Below are positions 57,442 through 64,000 of a stretch of DNA of 64,000 nucleotides, in pieces (the stretch's first letter is position 1; each line of letters opens with the position of its first letter). This stretch comes from Oscillospiraceae bacterium (GTDB lineage: Bacteria > Bacillota > Clostridia > Oscillospirales > Ruminococcaceae): positions 18,720 to 82,719 of the forward strand of contig JAIKWY010000073.1 in assembly GCA_024684395.1 (NCBI GenBank), written 5' to 3'. The translations under genes and the position numbers were made by a program. The notes under the pieces are model-generated. The model did not search any database. It was not told where the DNA came from and was given only the letters and a program-made list of their open reading frames with translations.

Positions 57442-57473
57442 ACGCCCCCTATGCACAAAGCACAGAGGGCGTT
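57442..57473. terminator. Hairpin terminator, copy 1 of a 32-bp direct repeat
   Basis: ACGCCCCCTATGC / GCACAGAGGGCGT stem-loop followed by TTTTCC; it terminates the membrane protein gene. The same 32 bp with one change recurs at 57613-57644. Confidence 0.7.
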
Positions 57474-57483
57474 TTCCTGTATT

Positions 57484-57582
57484 TTGTTTCGGCGATCCAA
57501 GCGGGTTTGAGGGTGCGCAGCACCCTCCCCGATCCTCCCCCTTTGGGGGAGGTGCCGCCGAACGGCGGCGGAGGGGGCGATA
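57484..57582 (+). repeat. GC-rich intergenic repeat, family A (complete copy)
   Basis: AAGCGGGTTTGAGGGTGCGC arm, CCTCCCCCTTTGGGGGAGG hairpin, then GCCGCCGAACGGCGGCGG and AGGGGGC. It lies exactly between two copies of a terminator hairpin. Confidence 0.8.
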
Positions 57583-57612
57583 GGAGAGGACCCCGACTTT
57601 ACCAACGATTCA

Positions 57613-57644
57613 ACGCCCCCTATGCAAAAAGCACAGAGGGCGTT
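57613..57644. terminator. Hairpin terminator, copy 2 of the 32-bp direct repeat
   Basis: Same stem as 57442-57473, now placed seven bases after the rex stop, where it can terminate minus-strand transcription. Confidence 0.65.
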
Positions 57645-57650
57645 CCTCAC

Positions 57651-58295
57651 TTATTCATCCGTCTCCTCACGATGATGCATACAATATGCCAGCGTCATGA
57701 GACTGTCGCCAAGATGCACGTTTTCCACGATGATGTCCGGACTGTTGATCCGCAGATCGAAATGGCTGAAATTCCAGAAGCCCACGATGCCGAGCGAGAT
57801 CAGCTTGTCGGCAAGCTGCTGTGCCGCATCCTTCGGGATGCAGAGCACGGCTGCCTGCGGCTTGTGCTGCTGACAGAAGCTGTCGAGCGTCTCCATCGGC
57901 ATGATCGGCAGCGAAGCCGTCATCGTCCCGGCAAGCAGCGGATTGTTGTCAAAAATGCCGATCAGCTTGCAGCCACGCTTCTCAAAATCCACATGCGCTG
58001 CGATTGCCTTGCCGAGATTGCCGGCGCCGATCATGATGACACCGGTATCCTTGCGCACACCGAGGATCTCCCCGATGATCTCCCGCAGTTCCTTGACATG
58101 ATAGCCAAATCCCTGCTGCCCGAAGCCGCCGAAGCAATTGAAATCCTGTCGGATCTGCGAGGCGGACAGTCCCATGCGCTGTGCCAGCTCACGGGACGAG
58201 ATGCGCTCTACCTGCTCCCGCTCCAGTTCGCCTAAGAACCGGTAGTAGCGGGGCAGCCGGCGGATCACCGGTGTTGAGATCGCCTCTTTCGCCAT
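57651..58295 (-). CDS. rex: Redox-sensing transcriptional repressor Rex
   Basis: 214 residues, normal length. N-terminal winged helix (VIRRLPRYYRFLGELEREQV, SASQIRQDFNCFGGFGQQGF) and a Rossmann NADH-binding domain (IMIGAGNLGKAIAAH, with Asp in IGIFDNNP). The swapped C-terminal helix (MTLAYCMHH) reaches the partner NAD site. Rex represses fermentation and respiration genes and releases DNA when NADH binds. It follows icd by nine bases, so dehydrogenase and redox sensor are co-expressed. I found no clear TTGTTAA-type palindrome upstream of icd, so autoregulation is not shown. Confidence 0.95.
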   Translation of the reverse strand: MAKEAISTPVIRRLPRYYRFLGELEREQVERISSRELAQRMGLSASQIRQDFNCFGGFGQQGFGYHVKELREIIGEILGVRKDTGVIMIGAGNLGKAIAAHVDFEKRGCKLIGIFDNNPLLAGTMTASLPIMPMETLDSFCQQHKPQAAVLCIPKDAAQQLADKLISLGIVGFWNFSHFDLRINSPDIIVENVHLGDSLMTLAYCMHHREETDE

Positions 58296-58304
58296 AGTAT
58301 CGCC

Positions 58305-59519
58305 TCACTTCATCAGTGCTGTCAGTCTCTGGTTGATCTCCTCGAGGAACTCACGGGAGTTGACCTTGCGCTTGTTCTCGAGCGTGGAGAGCAGATAGAG
58401 GTCGCCGGTCATCACGCCGTCCTCGATGGTCTGGATGGTCGCCTGTTCGAGCTTGTTGGCATAATCCACCAGTGCCGGGATGTTGTCCAGCTCGCCTCTC
58501 TTGCGGAGCGCACCGCTCCATGCAAAGATGGTCGCAACGGAGTTGGTGGAGGTCTCCTCACCCTTCAGATGCTTGTAATAGTGGCGCTGTACCGTGCCGT
58601 GAGCCGCCTCGAACTCGTAAACGCCGGTCGGGGATACGAGCACGGAGGTCATCATGGCAAGAGAACCGTAAGCCGTGGAGACCATGTCACTCATCACGTC
58701 GCCGTCATAGTTCTTGCAGGCCCAGATGAAACCGCCGTTGGAGCGGATGACACGGGCAACAGCATCGTCGATCAGCGTGTAGAAGTACTCGATGCCCGCA
58801 GCAGCGAACTTGTCCTTGTACTCCGCCTCAAAGATCTCGTTGAAGATGTCCTTGAAACGATGGTCATACTGCTTGGAAATGGTATCCTTGGAAGCGAACC
58901 AGATGTCCTGCTTGATGTCGAGCGCATAGTTGAAGCAGGCTCTTGCAAAGCCGGCGATGGACTCGTCACGGTTGTGCAGACCCTGGATCACGCCGTCCTC
59001 AGTGCCGAAATCATAGATGAGCTGACGGGTCTCGTTGCCGTCCTTGTCGGTATAGACGAGCTCCGCCTTGCCGCCGCCCTTGACCTGCATCTCGGTGTTC
59101 TTGTACACATCACCGTAGGCATGACGTGCGATGGTGATGGGCTTGGTCCAGGTCGGGATATAGGGTGTGATGCCCTTCACAAGGATGGGCGTGCGGAATA
59201 CGGTGCCGTCGAGGATCGCACGGATGGTGCCGTTCGGCGACTTCCACATCTGGGAGAGGTTGTACTCCGGCATACGTGCGGCATTCGGAGTGATGGTAGC
59301 GCACTTGACTGCGACACCATACTTCTTGGTCGCCTCAGCAGAATCGAAGGTCACCTGATCCTTGGTCTTTTCACGGTTCTCGAGGCCGAGGTCATAGTAC
59401 TCGGTATTCAGCTCGACATAGGGTGTGATGAGAATGTCCTTGATCCACTGCCAGAGGATCCGGGTCATCTCGTCGCCATCCATTTCGACGAGCGGGGTTG
59501 TCATTTTGATTTTGTCCAT
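58305..59519 (-). CDS. icd: NADP-type isocitrate dehydrogenase (eukaryotic-like class)
   Basis: 404 residues. Oxidative decarboxylation of isocitrate to 2-oxoglutarate. Motifs of the homodimeric, eukaryote-like class: [51 protein letters not shown] (phosphorylation-loop equivalent and substrate site), [17 protein letters not shown] (metal Asp), and [14 protein letters not shown] (nucleotide site typical of NADP preference). AAGGAGGAAAT precedes the ATG; the frame continues 17 codons upstream. It pairs with rex, and the aconitase operon lies about 2.2 kb away, giving a citrate-to-2-oxoglutarate branch probably for glutamate supply. Confidence 0.95.
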   Translation of the reverse strand: MDKIKMTTPLVEMDGDEMTRILWQWIKDILITPYVELNTEYYDLGLENREKTKDQVTFDSAEATKKYGVAVKCATITPNAARMPEYNLSQMWKSPNGTIRAILDGTVFRTPILVKGITPYIPTWTKPITIARHAYGDVYKNTEMQVKGGGKAELVYTDKDGNETRQLIYDFGTEDGVIQGLHNRDESIAGFARACFNYALDIKQDIWFASKDTISKQYDHRFKDIFNEIFEAEYKDKFAAAGIEYFYTLIDDAVARVIRSNGGFIWACKNYDGDVMSDMVSTAYGSLAMMTSVLVSPTGVYEFEAAHGTVQRHYYKHLKGEETSTNSVATIFAWSGALRKRGELDNIPALVDYANKLEQATIQTIEDGVMTGDLYLLSTLENKRKVNSREFLEEINQRLTALMK

Positions 59520-59599
59520 GGGTATTTCCTCCTTGAAATTGATAGAATATGGAGCACTCAATGCTAACAACAGCGCCTCACCGCAGGTGAGCCGGGTGG

Positions 59600-59725
59600 A
59601 GGGGGCGGAGCCCCCTCCTATAATAGCCCCCTCCCTGGGGAGTGACTCCCCACAGTGTGGGGAGATGTCCGCAGGACAGAGGGGACGTGGGGCTGTTAGC
59701 CCGGTTGGGGGTGGGGGGAAAAAGG
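59600..59725. repeat. Family B repeat region upstream of icd
   Basis: AGCCCCCTCCCTGGGG, GTGACTCCCCACAGTGTGGG hairpin, GATGTCCGCAGGACA hairpin, and GGTTGGGGGTGGGGGG. It shares the C/G tracts of 15298-15452. No gene seen between 59520 and 59769. Confidence 0.6.
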
Positions 59726-59769
59726 ATGCTTTTCCTTTGTTAAGTTGCTGGCATTGATAGCGTGCAGGG

Positions 59770-60162
59770 TTAACGGTATTTGATAAAATGCACGATCAGA
59801 AAAACAGCCACTGCTGAGTTGAGCAGAATGATCTGGAACCAATCGAACTTTTTATACGGCACATGCAGCACAAACTGCTCGATCAGCATGCGCACAAGCG
59901 TCGATGCCACAAGAAACGCCAGCAGAAACAGGAACGATGCTGCGCCCAGCCCGATCATCTTCGGCGCGATCCAGAGTGCCATGCGCTCCTCCACAGAGGG
60001 AATGTTCATCACAATGACGCTAAGAAGCACCAGCGCCGACACCACATAGTAACCCGCTTTGCTGCCCCGTTTCTGCAGCTTGTTCCTGCGGTAACGGATG
60101 CATACGACCACCACATGCAGCAGCACGATCACAATACAGGCAATTATCACAAATGGGTTCAT
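59770..60162 (-). CDS. Membrane protein, paralogue of the upstream gene (copy 2)
   Basis: 130 residues, four hydrophobic segments. The segment [20 protein letters not shown] matches TAMLRMLFEQFVLRMTYSKA of the preceding gene at the same position, so the two arose by duplication. No family recognised. ATG with GGTGAAAG, starting five bases after the stop of its paralogue. Last gene of the aconitase-led minus-strand run. Confidence 0.7.
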   Translation of the reverse strand: MNPFVIIACIVIVLLHVVVVCIRYRRNKLQKRGSKAGYYVVSALVLLSVIVMNIPSVEERMALWIAPKMIGLGAASFLFLLAFLVASTLVRMLIEQFVLHVPYKKFDWFQIILLNSAVAVFLIVHFIKYR

Positions 60163-60167
60163 AGCTT

Positions 60168-60548
60168 TCACCAGAAAAGAAACGTCAGTGCCGTCCAGCC
60201 ACCGAACAGCACACAGGAAAGGATCCACTCCGCTTTGGAGTAGGTCATTCGCAGCACAAACTGCTCGAACAGCATCCGCAGCATCGCCGTGACCAGCACG
60301 AACTCAATCGCATAGACGACAGCCGCAAAGCCCAGCTCCGCCGCAACCGGCTTGATGAGTGCCACAAGCCATTCCCGGACGGACGGCGCCTTCAGCACCA
60401 ACAGACCGCCGGTCACCAGAACCGTGGCCATCAGGTACAGCACATCGTGGCTGGATCGCTCCAGCTTCACCAGAAGCCACCGCAGGAATGCCACAACGAC
60501 ATGCGCCAGCACCGTCACCAGACAAAAGATCAGAAGCGGCCTTGTCAT
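60168..60548 (-). CDS. Membrane protein, paralogue pair (copy 1)
   Basis: 126 residues with four hydrophobic segments (about 3-22, 39-55, 66-90, 104-124). It shares the R-M-L-x-E-Q-F-V-L signature and size with the next gene. Its ATG overlaps the stop of the macrodomain gene (ATGA), indicating translational coupling. The function is unknown; the pair could form a heteromeric membrane complex. Confidence 0.7.
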   Translation of the reverse strand: MTRPLLIFCLVTVLAHVVVAFLRWLLVKLERSSHDVLYLMATVLVTGGLLVLKAPSVREWLVALIKPVAAELGFAAVVYAIEFVLVTAMLRMLFEQFVLRMTYSKAEWILSCVLFGGWTALTFLFW

Positions 60549-61249
60549 GGCGCCGGATGCGGATCCGCGAAGACCACTTCGATGTCCTCCGGGAGATAGC
60601 GCGTAATCGCCCGTTCAAACATGGGATACACGTCCGCCCGCTTGTTGCCGAACTGTCCGCAGCCGTAGGCGCCGAGGATCAGCACCTCGGGATGCTCCTT
60701 CGCTGCGAGCCGGATGATGCCGCCGATGCGGCGTTCCATCGTCTCGTCGAGCTTCCTGCGGGGTATGATGAGCCTTGCGAAATAGCGGTTGACTGCCGGG
60801 CTCGTGATGAACCCCGCCGTAACGGGCGTTTCGAGCAGCGTTCCGGCAGCATCCCGGATGACCGGGACATTCCGTGAGATCATGATGCCGTCGGTATAGT
60901 CCGGCAGCACATGCAGCTGGTTATGGAGATAGTAGTCCGTCGCCGTGCGGATGGTGTAGAACAGCAGCGAGGAACGGCAGAGCGCCTCCTCCTGGGCATT
61001 GCCGCCGAGGATATAGGCGCCGCCGGGACAGTTGGCATTGGCGAAATTCAGCGCAATGCACTTCTGATCCCGATGCATCAGCACCGCCGAGATCGTGTCC
61101 GTCTGCACCAGATGCTCCTTGACAGAAAACGGGCTGCGGCTGATCTCCGGCATATCCGGTGCCGTCGGATGATAGAGCGTGAGCATGTCCGGGAAGCTGC
61201 CTTCCTTGAAGATGCGGTCATTCTCCCGCTTGATAGATAAGTTGCTCAT
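60545..61249 (-). CDS. PARG-type macrodomain protein (TIGR02452-like)
   Basis: 234 residues. The microbial PARG signature is present as ANCPGGAYILGGNAQEEALC: a glycine-rich loop followed by the catalytic Glu pair QEE. Other features are IALNFANANCPGG, then GFITSPAVN and LILGAYGCGQFGN (second macrodomain loop). Related proteins hydrolyse ADP-ribose-protein or ADP-ribose-O-glycosidic bonds. The canonical loop is usually PGGG-x-x-x-GA-x-AQEE; here the third Gly is Ala. Its ATG is preceded only by a G-run belonging to a family B repeat, so translation initiation may depend on the repeat. It is coupled to two paralogous membrane proteins. Confidence 0.8.
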   Translation of the reverse strand: MSNLSIKRENDRIFKEGSFPDMLTLYHPTAPDMPEISRSPFSVKEHLVQTDTISAVLMHRDQKCIALNFANANCPGGAYILGGNAQEEALCRSSLLFYTIRTATDYYLHNQLHVLPDYTDGIMISRNVPVIRDAAGTLLETPVTAGFITSPAVNRYFARLIIPRRKLDETMERRIGGIIRLAAKEHPEVLILGAYGCGQFGNKRADVYPMFERAITRYLPEDIEVVFADPHPAP

Positions 61250-61255
61250 AAGAGA

Positions 61256-61335
61256 AATGCCCCCACCCCCAGCCCCCTCCCCCCGTGGGGGAGGGGGCTT
61301 ATTTTTCGCAGGGGCTTCGCCCCTGCACCCCTTGC
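61256..61335. repeat. Family B repeat upstream of the macrodomain gene
   Basis: GCCCCCACCCCCAGCCCCCT followed by CCCCCCGTGGGGGAGGGGGC and CAGGGGCTTCGCCCCTG. It lies between the 55-residue membrane protein and the macrodomain gene. Confidence 0.65.
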
Positions 61336-61352
61336 CTTTCGGCTGAATTGCG

Positions 61353-61520
61353 TCACAACAGGCTGTCCAGATTCGCCACAAAGATCATAAACAGGATGAA
61401 CGCCACGCCGCCCGCAATGCCGAGCCGTGGCTTATACTCCCATTCCGGGAAGAGCTTTCCGAGCCCCCAGTACACAACAGTTCCGATGCCGAACGCCAGA
61501 AACGGCAGGATCACAGCCAT
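61353..61520 (-). CDS. 55-residue membrane protein
   Basis: Begins MAVILPFLAFGIGTVVYWGL and ends MIFVANLDSLL, with two hydrophobic helices joined by GKLFPEWEYKPRLG. CAGGAGACTG precedes the ATG at good spacing. It lies 14 bases after the 70-residue membrane protein gene and in the same direction. No family recognised. Small paired-helix proteins of this kind often accompany membrane complexes. Confidence 0.65.
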   Translation of the reverse strand: MAVILPFLAFGIGTVVYWGLGKLFPEWEYKPRLGIAGGVAFILFMIFVANLDSLL

Positions 61521-61534
61521 CGTTCAGTCTCCTG

Positions 61535-61747
61535 TCAGTTCGAGGGGAATACGAATATCGCCACCGCAACAATGATGATCACCACGATCGTCACAATGGT
61601 AGAACGTACCTTTTCCGACATCTGCGGGAACATGTTCTTCAGCAAAAACCGCAGCCCGATGCCGATGACAGTCGCCACAACGACGGTGATGAGCTTGTGC
61701 GCCGATGTCCGCCGCAGGAGATAGTTGGATAGTGTCTGCATCATCAT
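61535..61747 (-). CDS. 70-residue membrane protein coupled to aconitase
   Basis: Two hydrophobic helices (about 17-36 and 48-67) with a basic N-terminus (LSNYLLRRTSAHK). The first ATG overlaps the aconitase stop (TAATG), followed by two more in-frame ATGs, so translation is likely coupled. No family recognised. Confidence 0.65.
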   Translation of the reverse strand: MMMQTLSNYLLRRTSAHKLITVVVATVIGIGLRFLLKNMFPQMSEKVRSTIVTIVVIIIVAVAIFVFPSN

Positions 61748-63699
61748 TACTTCAGATTCTCTCTGGTGTAATCCAGCAGACCGCCTGCGAGGATAATGTC
61801 CTTGGTTCTGCCGGTCAGCTCACAGAGTACCGGGATCTCCTTGCCGGTGGTCTTGTTGACAACAGTGAGCTGCTGCTCGCCTGCCTCGACCTTGGCACGG
61901 ATGTCCGCCAGCTCGAGAACATCGCCCTGGGAGATGCTGTCGTAATCTGCCTCGTTGACGAAGGTCAGCGGGAGAATGCCGGCGTTGATGAGGTTCGCTC
62001 TGTGGATACGTGCAAAGCTCTTCACGAGCACAGCCTTGATGCCGAGATAGAGCGGCGCCAGTGCAGCGTGCTCACGGGACGAGCCCTGACCGTAGTTGGA
62101 ACCGCCGACGATGATGCTCTTGCCGAGCTCCTTGGCTCTTGCCGGGAAGCTCTCGTCGCATACGGTGAAGCAGTGCTGGGAGATCGCCGGGATGTTGGAA
62201 CGCAGCGGCAGGATCTTGGCACCGGCAGGCATGATGTGGTCGGTGGTGATATTGTCCTCGACCTTGAGGGAAACAGGCGCCGTGATGGATGCTTCGAGCG
62301 GAGCCGTCTCCGGATAGGGCTTGATGTTCGGACCACGCAGGATCTCGACAGAATCCGCCTCAGCCTCAGAAGCCGGGAGTGCGATCATGTTGTCATGTAC
62401 CGTGAACTTCTCCGGGAGCACGAATGCCGGCATCTCGCCGATCTCTCTCGGATCAGTCAGATAGCCTGTGATGGCGGAAATGGCTGCCAGCTCAGGGCTT
62501 ACCAGATAGATCTGACCGTCCTTGGTACCGGAGCGGCCGAGGAAGTTACGGTTGAAGGTACGCAAGGAGATACCGCCGGAGTTCGGGGACTGACCCATGC
62601 CGATGCACGGACCGCAGGCAGATTCAAGGATTCTTGCGCCTGCGTCGATCATGATGGAGAGCAGACCCATGTCCGCCATCATATTGAGCACCTGCTTGGA
62701 GCCGGGTGCGATGGCAAGGGAAACATCCGGATGCACGGTCTTGCCCTTGAGGATGTGAGCGACCTTCATCATATCGAGCAGAGAAGAGTTGGTGCAGGAG
62801 CCGATGCAGACCTGATCCACCTTGAGCTTGCCGCCCTTCTCGTCCTCGATCTCCTTGACGGACTTCACGTTGTCCGGGGAGTGCGGACATGCAGCAAGCG
62901 GCTCCAGCTCGGAGAGGTTGATCTCGACGATCTCATCGTAAACAGCGTCCTCATCCGGCTTCTGCTCGCTCCATACCTCACCTCTGCCCTGTGCTTCGAG
63001 GAATGCCTTGGTGATCTCATCAGACGGGAAGATGGAGGTGGTGGCGCCGAGCTCTGCGCCCATGTTGGTGATGGTGGCACGCTCCGGAACGGACAGCGTC
63101 TTCACGCCCTCGCCGGTGTACTCGATGACCTTGCCGACACCGCCCTTGACGGACAGACGGCGGAGCACTTCGAGGATGACATCCTTAGCAGCCACCCACG
63201 GAGAGAGCTTGCCGGTCAGGTTGACCTTGACGATCTTCGGATAAGTGATATAGTAAGCGCCGCCGCCCATTGCAACGGCAACATCCAGACCGCCTGCACC
63301 GATGGCGATCATGCCGATGCCGCCGCCGGTCGGGGTATGGGAGTCGGAGCCGATGAGCGTCTTGCCCGGGATGCCGAAGCGCTCGAGATGTACCTGATGA
63401 CAGATACCGTTGCCCGGACGGGAGAAGTAGATGCCGTGCTTCTTGGCAACAGAGCCGATGAAGCGGTGATCGTCGGCATTCTCAAAGCCGTTCTGGAGGG
63501 TGTTGTGGTCGATGTACGCAACAGAGCGCTCAGTGCGCACTCTCGGCACACCCATAGCCTCAAATTCAAGATACGCCATCGTACCGGTAGCGTCCTGGGT
63601 CAGTGTCTGGTCGATGCGGATGCCGACCTCCTGCCCCTTGACCGGCTCACCGTCAACGATGTGCGCACGAAGGATCTTTTCTGTGAGAGTCAAACCCAT
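61747..63699 (-). CDS. acnA: Aconitate hydratase, monomeric mitochondrial-like type
   Basis: 650 residues, shorter than the ~890-residue AcnA class, matching the compact acon_putative type. It isomerises citrate and isocitrate with a 4Fe-4S cluster. Cluster ligands: Cys in CIGSCTNSS and the pair in ACGPCIGMGQ. Active-site regions include IGSDSHTPTGGGIG, TFNRNFLGRSGTKDG and, in the swivel domain, VGGSNYGQGSSREHAAL. ATG 63699 has AAAGGA ten bases upstream; the ATG three codons earlier is too close to it. It leads an operon with small membrane proteins and a macrodomain protein, and functions with the nearby icd. Confidence 0.95.
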   Translation of the reverse strand: MGLTLTEKILRAHIVDGEPVKGQEVGIRIDQTLTQDATGTMAYLEFEAMGVPRVRTERSVAYIDHNTLQNGFENADDHRFIGSVAKKHGIYFSRPGNGICHQVHLERFGIPGKTLIGSDSHTPTGGGIGMIAIGAGGLDVAVAMGGGAYYITYPKIVKVNLTGKLSPWVAAKDVILEVLRRLSVKGGVGKVIEYTGEGVKTLSVPERATITNMGAELGATTSIFPSDEITKAFLEAQGRGEVWSEQKPDEDAVYDEIVEINLSELEPLAACPHSPDNVKSVKEIEDEKGGKLKVDQVCIGSCTNSSLLDMMKVAHILKGKTVHPDVSLAIAPGSKQVLNMMADMGLLSIMIDAGARILESACGPCIGMGQSPNSGGISLRTFNRNFLGRSGTKDGQIYLVSPELAAISAITGYLTDPREIGEMPAFVLPEKFTVHDNMIALPASEAEADSVEILRGPNIKPYPETAPLEASITAPVSLKVEDNITTDHIMPAGAKILPLRSNIPAISQHCFTVCDESFPARAKELGKSIIVGGSNYGQGSSREHAALAPLYLGIKAVLVKSFARIHRANLINAGILPLTFVNEADYDSISQGDVLELADIRAKVEAGEQQLTVVNKTTGKEIPVLCELTGRTKDIILAGGLLDYTRENLK

Positions 63700-63753
63700 T
63701 GTGATCATTCCTTTCCGTTTTGGCGCTTTTTAGTAATAAAGCCTATAATATGT

Positions 63754-63782
63754 ATTATACACCCAAAAACAAAATTTGTCAA
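63754..63782 (-). promoter_or_regulatory. Promoter of the aconitase operon
   Basis: On the minus strand: TTGACA, 17 bp, TATAAT, about 55 bp before the start codon. Confidence 0.8.
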
Positions 63783-63789
63783 GTATTTA

Positions 63790-64000
63790 ACAAGGCGGGG
63801 AGCCCCCGCTGACGTCCTGCTTCGAGGATCAAAATGCACCGCTTCGATCACCGCTTGCCCCAATGCTTACGCAAAGGGGGCAATGCTGTTTTTTCTCAGG
63901 ACGTCGCATCCATTCGGATGCTCAGCTTGTCGAGAAACCCTGGTTTCTCGCTTCGGGTGCCCCCCTCCGCCGCCGTTCGGCGGCACCTCCCCCAAAGGGG
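63790..64000. repeat. Palindrome-rich intergenic DNA ending in a family A repeat
   Basis: Contains GCGGGGAGCCCCCGC, an outer inverted pair GACGTCCTG (63811) / CAGGACGTC (63898), an inner pair TTGCCCC / GGGGGCAA, a CGAGAAACCCTGGTTTCTCG palindrome, and the inverted CCGCCGCCGTTCGGCGGC core. The window ends inside the element. No gene is seen. Confidence 0.6.

Noticed and set aside
59520..59769. Rex operator upstream of icd
   Set aside because: Only half-sites such as TTGTTA are visible; no TTGTTAA-N-TTAACAA type palindrome.
98..64000. tRNA, rRNA, insertion sequences, prophage or attachment sites
   Set aside because: I scanned the intergenic regions and saw no cloverleaf-type or rRNA-like sequence, no transposase or integrase, and no terminal repeats with target duplications that would support any of these.

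Overview
The window looks like chromosomal DNA of a fibre-degrading Ruminococcus-type bacterium (Firmicutes, Clostridia). The evidence is three secreted proteins with type I dockerins, one of them a pectate lyase/pectin methylesterase, plus a cohesin-like wall-anchored protein, BspA-type leucine-rich repeat (LRR) proteins, sigma-A promoters with 17-18 bp spacing, strong Shine-Dalgarno sites, and a GC-rich genome full of short GC-rich intergenic repeats. No rRNA, tRNA, CRISPR array, insertion sequence or prophage was found. The species assignment is inference.

Layout. 1-6.5 kb (minus strand): start of a DtxR/MntR-type regulator, a secreted C39-like protein with wall-binding repeats, an FkbM methyltransferase, a PH-domain protein and a GH31 alpha-xylosidase. 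6.5-15.3 kb (plus): a triple 161-bp tandem repeat, then pth, mfd, a small membrane protein, a GNAT-TrmN6 fusion, rsmI and corA, the last with an overlapping upstream small ORF. 15.3-20.9 kb (plus): an HtrA protease, then a strongly expressed-looking pair made of a dockerin protein and a cohesin-like wall-anchored protein. 21-28.1 kb (minus): an alpha/beta hydrolase, then a four-gene chaperone-like cluster: TerB-like protein, two Hsp70 paralogues and a large coiled-coil protein ending in a GrpE-like domain. 28.2-35.5 kb: LRR-dockerin protein, XRE and Fur regulators, a C39 lipoprotein, small unknowns, cbiD/cbiL and a cysteine-free ArsC/Spx-like protein. 35.6-42.8 kb (plus): six tandem LRR paralogues without signal peptides. 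43-50.2 kb: PL10-CE8-dockerin pectinase, a polytopic membrane protein, oxaloacetate-decarboxylase-type beta and gamma subunits, folD. 50.3-57.4 kb (plus): DUF218 membrane protein, lipoprotein, GT4 glycosyltransferase overlapping a GH13 glucosidase, small membrane protein. 57.6-63.7 kb (minus): icd-rex, and an operon led by aconitase that also carries a PARG-type macrodomain protein and four small membrane proteins.

How the genes fit together. Polysaccharide attack is served by the pectinase, GH31 and GH13 enzymes and by dockerin/cohesin surface attachment. Aconitase and isocitrate dehydrogenase give a citrate-to-2-oxoglutarate route next to the NADH sensor Rex. The two best candidates for undescribed biology are the TerB-Hsp70-Hsp70-GrpE cluster, whose promoter carries a palindrome shared with the promoter region of the neighbouring hydrolase, and the array of six apparently cytoplasmic LRR proteins that share a C-terminal domain. 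The intergenic repeats have also altered genes: one supplies the last codons and the stop of cbiD.
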